DNA of 13,059 bases, from NCBI GenBank assembly GCA_005240105.1, contig SBAT01000361.1, forward strand, positions 1 through 13,059, written 5' to 3'. The notes beneath the pieces are model-generated. The model did no database searches and had not been told where the DNA came from. It was given only the letters and a program-made list of their open reading frames with translations. The position numbers and the translations under genes are program-made. Below, piece by piece: positions 1-6,400 of this stretch (position 1 is the first letter of the stretch; every line of letters begins with the position of its first letter). The stretch is from Chloroflexota bacterium. GTDB lineage: Bacteria; Cyanobacteriota; Vampirovibrionia; Obscuribacterales; Obscuribacteraceae.

Positions 1-1
1 A

Positions 2-391
2 AACAAGACAACCGCTGCTCTGCTTGCTCTATTTCTAGGATGTTTAGGCATGCACCGCTTCTACCTGGAAGAGCGTGGAGCAGGCTATCTCTTTTTAAGT
101 TCGTTCTCGATATTTTTCATTGTCGCTATATCACTTACCGCAAATTCTACCGTTAATCCATCATATTCGCCCTGGTTGATTGGACTAGCCTGGTTTCTGG
201 CCATTACTCCGTGCCTTATTAGTCTCGTGGAAGCAGTCCAACTAATTCAAATGGACGATATCACCTTCAACCTCGCCTACAACATAGAGCTCGTGCTAGC
301 TTCAATCCCGCCTGTGCCTGCAAGCACAGCGACACACATGGACGCTTTTTCCATGGAGATTAGCGATGAACCGGAAGAATCGCTGAATTAA
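2..391 (+). CDS. TM2-domain membrane protein, 5'-truncated
   Basis: The frame is open from base 2 through the window edge, so the gene begins upstream. The first codons before Met(50) read NKTTAALLALFLGCLG, which join directly onto MHRFYLEERGAGYLFL. Together this is the classic TM2 signature: a first helix ending in GxxGxHRFYL, a short polar turn and a second hydrophobic segment. A third hydrophobic stretch (about PWLIGLAWFLAITPCLISLVEAV) and the tail VQLIQMDDITFNLAYN match the usual TM2 ending (a D..FN..YN pattern). The C-terminus is acidic (ISDEPEESLN). TM2 proteins are small integral membrane proteins of mostly unknown function, so no role is assigned. The gene runs convergently into the GH3 gene, and the last 32 bases are shared. 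The ATG at 50 lies inside the conserved domain and is not the true start. The family call is good; a link to the synthase locus is not supported. Confidence 0.85.
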   Translation, partial: NKTTAALLALFLGCLGMHRFYLEERGAGYLFLSSFSIFFIVAISLTANSTVNPSYSPWLIGLAWFLAITPCLISLVEAVQLIQMDDITFNLAYNIELVLASIPPVPASTATHMDAFSMEISDEPEESLN

Positions 392-2012
392 CGATTATCT
401 CTTTTAGATCGTCTTTGGGATTCAGGTGACTAATTTTGATTTGTGAATCAGGTACACCTGATGCTACAAGCTTTTTGCGCAACGCCTCATAAGTCCCCAG
501 TTGCAATTGTTTAAGTTCAACCGGTTGCAGTCTCTCTGATTCCCGCTTGGTGGCATATTCGGAATTGAACTTGGCCAATTGGGCATCAAATGCTTGCGCT
601 AAATTGGCTGGATAAGAGTCCGACTCTCCTTCAAAATACAGTTGATAGTGCGGCTCCGGACGAAACTCCGGCACGAGGGTAAAAAAGCGTGCTTTGATGT
701 TCAATTCCTTTAGCGTAGCCGACATGGCCTTGGTTACTTGCAGTTCCGTAATTTTCTCCCCGGTGAATGAGGAGACATTGCCGCCCTTGTACTGGAATTC
801 AATAAGTGGTGTCTGGTTATGGCGTCCGACAACGTTAATAACATCATTTAGGTGATAGCGGTAAAGGCCACCGGAAGTGGTGAAAAGGATGTGGTAATTC
901 TCGCCCTGTTCAAGCTGGTCAGCCAAAAGTACAGTTGGAGTTTTGCTGTCAATTTCCGATTCAGGAATGAATTCATAAAAATGCGAACGGACTGCAAGCA
1001 TTTGCCTGTTGCCACCCACGTATACAGAACCACGGCCCTCACTTGCTCCATAGGTTACATCCGATACAGGCAGATCACCAAACAGTTCAGGGAAATCCAT
1101 TAGATAAAAAGCTGCCGCTGCTTTAGTCCAACAACAAATTACATTTAGCGTCGGCCAGATCTTGTGCGGCACAAATTGATCGTTTTCTAAAAGACGGGAA
1201 AGCTCTCTGGCTCTTTCAGGATTTCTGTTAACCAATTTGCTCACTGCGGCGGCTACATGCTCAGGTAGAGGCTTAGGTGGATTGATGGTTCCATCAGCAA
1301 CATCTTTAATAAGACCAGGACCATACGTCTTAAGTCTCTTTGCCAGAAGAACAATAGTGCTTGGATTTAGTGTCATAAGCACACTGACAGGCAAACAAAG
1401 AGCAAGTCGCAAAATTGTGTAGTAGCGGCTCTCATAATCTTTGATCAAACACACTTCATAAGGCAGGGGCGAAACAAAGCGTTTCACCACACTGGGCTCT
1501 TCTTGAAATAATTTCCCCGAAATTGCCCCAAAGGGAATTCCGCCGGACGTCCGCCCTTCTTCAGCAGGGGAGAATACCGTGAGCGCTACGCCATTTGTTA
1601 ATCCAGGAAAGTCTTTTAGAAGATTGAATCCGGAAACAATGGAAGCGCGACGAAATTCATTCATGTAACCGAGCGTAATAGGGATGAGTTTCTGCGCACC
1701 AGTCGTGCCGCTAGTGGTGGCAAACATCATCGGCGATTCAGAAGTCAAAACTTCTTTCTTGCCTGCGGCAATGTCCTCTATAAAGGGTCTGTGCTTTTCA
1801 TAATCGGAGACAGGCACTGCCTTCTGAAAATCGGCAACTGTTTTTACTGATGCAAAATTGTATTGGCGACCGAACTGGCAATTAGCGTTTTTCGCCAGTA
1901 TGGAAAGCAGCCTTTCTGTTTGAGCTGCCAATGGGGCGGACGAAGCCTTCTCCAAAGCATTGACTTCAGCCCGTCCAAGCACTCCCAGCGATTTATAGAT
2001 AATAGTGCGCAT
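360..2012 (-). CDS. GH3-family acyl-adenylate-forming enzyme (acyl-acid amido synthetase-like)
   Basis: This 550-residue protein has the length and motif order of bacterial GH3 proteins. The phosphate-binding motif is TTSGTTGAQKLIP (residues 99-111). WTKAAAAFY (295-303) matches the GH3 core, and the second adenylation motif is YGASEG (321-326). The third is YRYHLNDVINVVGRHN (384-399) with Asp390, expected to contact the ATP ribose. EFQYKGGNVSSFTGEKITE (405-423) is the characteristic bacterial GH3 segment leading into the C-terminal domain. GH3 enzymes adenylate a carboxylic acid and usually pass the acyl group to an amine; plant members conjugate auxin or jasmonate to amino acids. Substrates of bacterial members are largely unknown. 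No signal peptide is seen, so it is likely cytosolic. The ATG at 2012 follows an AAGGGA ribosome-binding site (bases 2028-2023) by 10 nt. It is divergent from the glycosyltransferase. By proximity it could activate or amidate the product of the downstream synthase (inference). Confidence 0.9.
   Translation of the reverse strand: MRTIIYKSLGVLGRAEVNALEKASSAPLAAQTERLLSILAKNANCQFGRQYNFASVKTVADFQKAVPVSDYEKHRPFIEDIAAGKKEVLTSESPMMFATTSGTTGAQKLIPITLGYMNEFRRASIVSGFNLLKDFPGLTNGVALTVFSPAEEGRTSGGIPFGAISGKLFQEEPSVVKRFVSPLPYEVCLIKDYESRYYTILRLALCLPVSVLMTLNPSTIVLLAKRLKTYGPGLIKDVADGTINPPKPLPEHVAAAVSKLVNRNPERARELSRLLENDQFVPHKIWPTLNVICCWTKAAAAFYLMDFPELFGDLPVSDVTYGASEGRGSVYVGGNRQMLAVRSHFYEFIPESEIDSKTPTVLLADQLEQGENYHILFTTSGGLYRYHLNDVINVVGRHNQTPLIEFQYKGGNVSSFTGEKITELQVTKAMSATLKELNIKARFFTLVPEFRPEPHYQLYFEGESDSYPANLAQAFDAQLAKFNSEYATKRESERLQPVELKQLQLGTYEALRKKLVASGVPDSQIKISHLNPKDDLKEIIVNSAILPVHR
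1998..2003 (+). promoter_or_regulatory. Possible -10 element for the glycosyltransferase gene
   Basis: GATAAT matches the -10 consensus at 5 of 6 positions and would start transcription near base 2010, about 32 nt before the TTG at 2042. No acceptable -35 lies 16-18 bp upstream; a good TTGACT at 1960-1965 is 32 bp away, which is too far. The element sits inside the first codons of the GH3 gene on the other strand. Weak call. Confidence 0.2.
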
Positions 2013-2034
2013 TGTTCAATATTCCCTTGAAGGC

Positions 2035-2063
2035 ATTATACTTGCACGATGAGGTGCTTACAG
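2035..2063 (-). promoter_or_regulatory. Candidate sigma70-type promoter for the GH3 gene
   Basis: Read on the minus strand, bases 2040-2035 spell a perfect TATAAT. With a 17-bp spacer the -35 hexamer would be CTGTAA (bases 2063-2058), a weak 3 of 6 match. Transcription would start near base 2028, at the AAGGGA ribosome-binding site, giving a very short leader before the ATG at 2012. It lies inside the start region of the divergent glycosyltransferase gene. Only the -10 is convincing. Confidence 0.4.
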
Positions 2064-3271
2064 TGTTTTTGATTGTCTTGGCTAGTCTCATCACACTCAT
2101 TGTCTGCCTGGCGCAGATTATTTCCTTCCGCCGCTTGTACAACTATGTGGATGCGGAACTTAAACGGCAGCCAACCTCATACGAGCCAAAACTGGCAGTA
2201 GTTTTGCCGTGCAAGGGCGTTGATCCTGGTTTTGCCGACAATTTACAAAGATTGCTCAGTCAACACTACAGCGACTTTGAAGTTATTTTTGCGGTGGCTT
2301 CCGAAAACGATCCTGCCTATCCATATCTACAAAATGCCATTGTCGAAGCTAAAAAATCTTTTCCCAACCGTAAAGCCCAGGTTGTCATAGCAGGCGTCAG
2401 CGATAAGTGCGCTCAAAAGCTCAACAACCAATTGAAAGCTCTTACTGTGGCATCTGAAGACAGGGAAGTTTTTGTCTTTGTAGACTCGGACGTAATTGCC
2501 CGTGAGGACTTCTTGAGCTGTCTTATCGCTCCACTTGAAGACCCGACCGTTGGTATTTCCACCGGTTACCGTTTCTACATTGCCAGTAAAAATAATTGGG
2601 CATCTCTGGTGCGAGCTCTATGGAACCGCATGACCGCCTGGGAATTGGCCAACCCCAATTTGGCTTATGCCTGGGGTGGTGCCATGGCAATTAGAAAGCA
2701 CGACTTTGAGACCTTGGATGTACGGGGCTCGTGGCAAAGGGCAGCGACCGACGATATGTCCATGACTATGTTGGTCAAAGACGCCGGCATGTCCGTGCGC
2801 TTTGTTCCTCAATGTCTAGTTGCCAGCGATGGTGATTCTGATGTGGCAGAAATTTTTGATTGGACCAACCGCCAACTTATTTTGACCAAAGTCTATTATC
2901 CAAAGCTCTGGCTGAAAGCAATTCAGCGGGCTGTCGTCATGGCCATTTGGCTGATAACCATTTTAATTGCCGGGTTGGGCAGTCTAATTACCCAAAATCC
3001 GGATTGGATTTTGGCCACCGTGATAGGGCTGACTATCTTGCCGATAGAGTTGTGGTTTCTGATAAGAGCACAAAAGCTATGGCAAAGAGTTATTCCAGAT
3101 CGCAAACAATACATAAATGATTCATTGGCTAGTTTTTGCTTCGTGTTGCCACTAGCACACCTTGTATTGCCCTGGATGACGCTGTTTTCAGTCCTGACCA
3201 ATCGAATTCAGTGGCGCGGCATTATCTATGACTTGCGAGCACCCGACAACGTTGTGGTAGTAAGGGCATAA
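2042..3271 (+). CDS. Membrane glycosyltransferase, ceramide glucosyltransferase-like (GT21/GT2)
   Basis: Numbered from the upstream TTG at 2012, residues 15-36 are an N-terminal membrane anchor. The catalytic GT-A domain follows: LAVVLPCKGVDPGFADNL (61-78) closely matches the KGVDPNLxxNL motif of ceramide glucosyltransferase, with Asp71 as the first aspartate. FVFVDSD (154-160) is the nucleotide-sugar/metal motif and ATDDMSM (245-251) the third acidic site. Three hydrophobic segments (about 308-326, 332-351, 372-394) and a terminal WRGIIYDL (401-408) follow, also as in that family. GT21 enzymes transfer a sugar from a UDP-sugar to a membrane lipid at the cytosolic face; the sugar and acceptor here are unknown. 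The RxxRW region reads EIFDW (280-284), a divergent form. Start choice: TTG 2042 has GAAGG 8 nt upstream. GTG 2063 (GAGG, 8 nt) is an alternative. TTG 2012 is open but lacks a ribosome-binding site. It lies 199 bp upstream of, and codirectional with, the synthase genes. Confidence 0.85.
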   Translation: MHDEVLTVFLIVLASLITLIVCLAQIISFRRLYNYVDAELKRQPTSYEPKLAVVLPCKGVDPGFADNLQRLLSQHYSDFEVIFAVASENDPAYPYLQNAIVEAKKSFPNRKAQVVIAGVSDKCAQKLNNQLKALTVASEDREVFVFVDSDVIAREDFLSCLIAPLEDPTVGISTGYRFYIASKNNWASLVRALWNRMTAWELANPNLAYAWGGAMAIRKHDFETLDVRGSWQRAATDDMSMTMLVKDAGMSVRFVPQCLVASDGDSDVAEIFDWTNRQLILTKVYYPKLWLKAIQRAVVMAIWLITILIAGLGSLITQNPDWILATVIGLTILPIELWFLIRAQKLWQRVIPDRKQYINDSLASFCFVLPLAHLVLPWMTLFSVLTNRIQWRGIIYDLRAPDNVVVVRA

Positions 3272-3297
3272 GAGCTACTTACAACCGGTTTTGAGCG

Positions 3298-3327
3298 TTG
3301 AAAAAACAGTCCTATCTGTTTTAGTAT
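3298..3327 (+). promoter_or_regulatory. Candidate promoter upstream of the synthase operon
   Basis: TTGAAA (3298-3303; 5 of 6 to the -35 consensus) and TAGTAT (3322-3327; 4 of 6 to the -10) are separated by 18 bp. Transcription would start near 3334, leaving a leader of about 137 nt before the synthase ATG at 3471. A second TATAAA lies at 3448-3453 without a -35; it would give a leader of only about 10 nt, so it is less likely. Unproven without mapped transcripts. Confidence 0.35.
3303..3322. promoter_or_regulatory. Perfect dyad between -35 and -10: possible operator or weak terminator
   Basis: AAAACAG (3303-3309) and CTGTTTT (3316-3322) are perfect inverted repeats around the 6-bp centre TCCTAT. 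The dyad fills the spacer of the candidate promoter, a common position for a repressor site. Alternatively, as RNA it is a 7-bp stem ending in four U, 31 nt after the glycosyltransferase stop. The stem has only two G-C pairs and the U run is inside it, so it would be a poor intrinsic terminator. The symmetry is certain; the function is inferred. Confidence 0.4.
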
Positions 3328-3329
3328 TA

Positions 3330-3349
3330 ACGGCGGAATCCTTTGCCGT
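3330..3349 (+). other. Leader/intergenic hairpin ACGGC...GCCGT
   Basis: ACGGC (3330-3334) pairs with GCCGT (3345-3349). Two G-U pairs and one A-U pair can extend the stem to 8 pairs around the loop ATCC. It lies just past the -10 of the candidate promoter, so it would be at the 5' end of the synthase mRNA. No T run follows it, so it does not look like a terminator on its own. It may be an mRNA-stabilising stem or may have no function. Confidence 0.25.
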
Positions 3350-3400
3350 CGCATTACTATTTAGTCTTTACTAGCATAGATGTCATGGGATTGATGCATT

Positions 3401-3427
3401 GGTGTTGTTGGGCATATCCCACACACC
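3401..3427 (+). other. Leader hairpin GGTGT..TGGG-CATAT-CCCA..ACACC
   Basis: TGGG (3409-3412) pairs with CCCA (3418-3421) around the loop CATAT, and GGTGT (3401-3405) pairs with ACACC (3423-3427) across a small internal loop. It ends 43 nt before the synthase ATG and leaves the GAGG ribosome-binding site (3459-3462) unpaired. No T run follows. It could be a regulator-binding dyad or an untranslated-leader structure; no known riboswitch class is recognised. Confidence 0.25.
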
Positions 3428-3470
3428 TAATAGATTTGCATGAGACCTATAAATTTTCGAGGCTAAATAA

Positions 3471-6400
3471 ATGTCGCAATTTGGAGTCATAACGCTGACA
3501 CCAGCCAGTTTCCCGGAAGGGTTGGCTGATCCATCCATTGCCATAGCCTCGTGTCGAGCCGGCGGAATAGGCGTAATTGACGTACAGTTTGCCACCGAAG
3601 CTCAAGCCAAAGAAGGCATTCGTCAACTAATCGAACGGACAAAAGGGCAGTGTGGTATCAAATGCGGTATCAGACAATTTAAGACTCTACACAGCTTCTT
3701 GAAGCCACTAGGCGAAACGTCCTGGGGCGACAAGAACATTGTCATCCTGGCCTTCGATGAAAACAGAGCCAGCAACGCAACTCTGTCTTCAGCTATCAAA
3801 AAAATCCATGAGCTTGGTCTTTTAGCAATCGTTGAGACCACAACCGCACAGGAAGCAAGCTTAGCGGAAAATGCTTCTGCCGATGCGCTCATCGTCAAAG
3901 GCCACGAGTCAGGCGGCTATGTCGGAGATGAGACAGCCTTTGTTCTTTCTCAGCGCATTATCAAACAATCGAAATTGCCGGTCTGGGTTCAGGGAGGCAT
4001 TTCAGTCAACACTTCTGCTGCCTGTTATGTTGCCGGTGCAGCCGGAGTTGTTTTGGACAACCAATTGCTCTTAACCCGCGAGTCACCTTTGACTGCCAAT
4101 CTTATTGAAAAGTTTGGTCAAATTGACGGCAGTGAAACTTATACTGTCGGCAACGCAGACGACGCCATGTTCCGAGTCTACAACAGGCTTGGACAGCCGG
4201 CTCTGGAAAGACTTGCTGAAGAAATTGCCAATTCATCTCCAGATAGTCCGTCAAGAGAAAGCATAATTGCCTTTCTTTCCGAATCCACTAAATTGCCTCA
4301 TCGCCAAAGACCCTGGCTTCTCGGACAAGACAGCGTCTTTGCCTCTCATCTAGCAAAAAAATATGTCACGGTAGGCGGCATCATCCTGGCAATTAAAAAA
4401 GCCGTCAACGAGAAGGTGTCCATTGCTGATGCCCACAAGCCCCTGGCAGAAGGTGCCCCATTAGCTGTCGACAACAAAACAACTTATCCGATCCTTCAAG
4501 GAGCAATGACCCGTGTATCGGATACTGCCGACTTTGCTTACCAAGTATCCAGCGGCGGTGCATTGCCATTTTTGGCACTGGCATTAATGCGCAAAACAGA
4601 AGTAGAAGAACTTTTATCCGCTAGCCAAAAGCAATTGAAAGATCTTTCTTGGGGCGTAGGTATTTTAGGTTTTGTCCCACAACAATTACGCCAAGAACAA
4701 ATGGAAGTAGTTGCCCGCTATCGTCCACCATTTGCCTTGATTGCCGGCGGGCGTCCGGATCAAGCTAAAGAGCTGGAAGATATGGGTATTAAGACCTACC
4801 TCCATGTTCCATCGCCTATTTTGCTCAAGTCATTTATTGAATTGGGTTCGCGCAAGTTCATTTTCGAAGGCAAGGAGTGTGGCGGTCACGTCGGACCACG
4901 TTCTAGTTTTGTACTTTGGGAATCAATGATTGATGCCCTGTTAGACTCAGTTGACGCCGACAAGGCTAAGGACTTCCAGGTAGTGTTTGCCGGCGGCATC
5001 CACGATCAATTATCGGCAGCTATGGTGGCAGCTTTAGCTGCGCCATTAACTGAACGTGGCATCCATATAGGCGTGCTTATGGGCACAGCCTATCTCTTCA
5101 CTAAAGAAGCCGTCAATGCCGGTGCTATCGTCAGCAAATTCCAACAGGAAGCTCTGAAATGTGACAAGACTACATTATTGGAGACAGGCCCTGGTCATGC
5201 AATCCGTTGTATCCAATCTCCCTACAAACGTACTTTCGACGACCAAAGAAAACTTCTAGAAGGCGAGAAGAAAGGCCGCGATGAAATTCGCGAGCAACTG
5301 GAATTGATGAATCTCGGCCGTTTACGAATTGCCAGCAAAGGCTTAGCGCGCATCGAATCAGCGACAGAAAAGGCCAGCTTATCTAATATTCCAGAAGAAA
5401 AACAATGGGCTGATGGTATGTACATGATCGGTCAAGTGGCCGCCATGCACGACAAAGTATTGACCATTAAGTCATTACACCAAGAAGTTGCCGACGGCTC
5501 TACTGAATTCATTACCAAGTTCACTCAAAAACACACTGACAAACAAGTGGAAGTCAGTGATACTCAAAAGCGCGAAGACATAGCCATTATCGGCATGTCC
5601 TGCCTATTTCCGAAAGCCGCTGATGTTGAAACCTTTTGGTCAAACATACTAAGCAAGGTAGACGCCATCAGCGAAGTACCCAAAGACCAGTGGAATTGGG
5701 AACAGTTCTTTGATGCCAACCGCCTGGCACCGGACAAAATTTATTCTAAGTGGGGCGGATTCCTCTCCGACTTCATTTTTGATCCAACCTCTTATGGAAT
5801 TCCACCAAGCAGTCTTGCTTCCATCGACCCGATGCAAATCATCATGCTGGAAGTGACCAAAGCAGCCTTAAAGGATGCTGGACTGTCAGAACGTGAATTT
5901 GCTCGTGAACGAACTTCTGTTGTCGTCGCTAACGCCGGTCATGCCCCCATTACCGGACTTTACGCTTTACGCACTGCCTTGAGTGCCCAATTACGTAACT
6001 TAGATCCAGAATTCAAAAAGCAATTGGAAAAAGAATTGCCGGAATGGACCGAGGACACCTTCCCAGGATTTTTAGGCAATGTCACTGCCGGTCGAGTTGC
6101 TAATAGATTTGATCTAGGCGGAATTAACTTTGCCATTGATGCCGCCTGTGCTTCTTCGCTTGCCGCATTGTATGTTGGCATTCGAGAATTGCGCGCCAAT
6201 ACTAGCGATATTGTCTTGATTGAAGCCATTGATACTCACAACCAGCCAGGCGACTATCTGAGCTTTAGCAAAGTTCATGCTTTGTCTCCACGTGGACGTT
6301 GCCGGACTTTCGATGCCTCAGCAGATGGTATTGCCATAAGCGAAGGTGCTGCCACTATTGTTCTCAAACGCTTATCTGATGCTGAAAGAGATGGCGATAA

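Noticed and set aside
50..391. Met at 50 as the start of the TM2-domain gene
   Set aside because: The conserved TM2 domain continues upstream in frame to the window edge (NKTTAALLALFLGCLG), so the start lies outside the window.
2012..2041. TTG at 2012 as the glycosyltransferase start
   Set aside because: It has no ribosome-binding site and overlaps the divergent GH3 start codon. TTG 2042 and GTG 2063 each have a Shine-Dalgarno-like sequence 8 nt upstream. It cannot be fully excluded.
3303..3322. The intergenic dyad as a LexA (SOS) box
   Set aside because: The E. coli-type LexA box is CTGT-N8-ACAG. Here the arms are the other way round (ACAG-N6-CTGT), so it does not fit.
3448..3453. TATAAA as the main -10 of the synthase operon
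   Set aside because: No -35-like hexamer lies at a suitable distance, and the resulting leader of about 10 nt would cut into or exclude the GAGG ribosome-binding site at 3459-3462.
3471..5420. The N-terminal flavin domains as a stand-alone nitronate monooxygenase gene
   Set aside because: The reading frame runs without a break into the KS domain, and no internal start with a convincing ribosome-binding site was seen at the boundary. It is part of the synthase.
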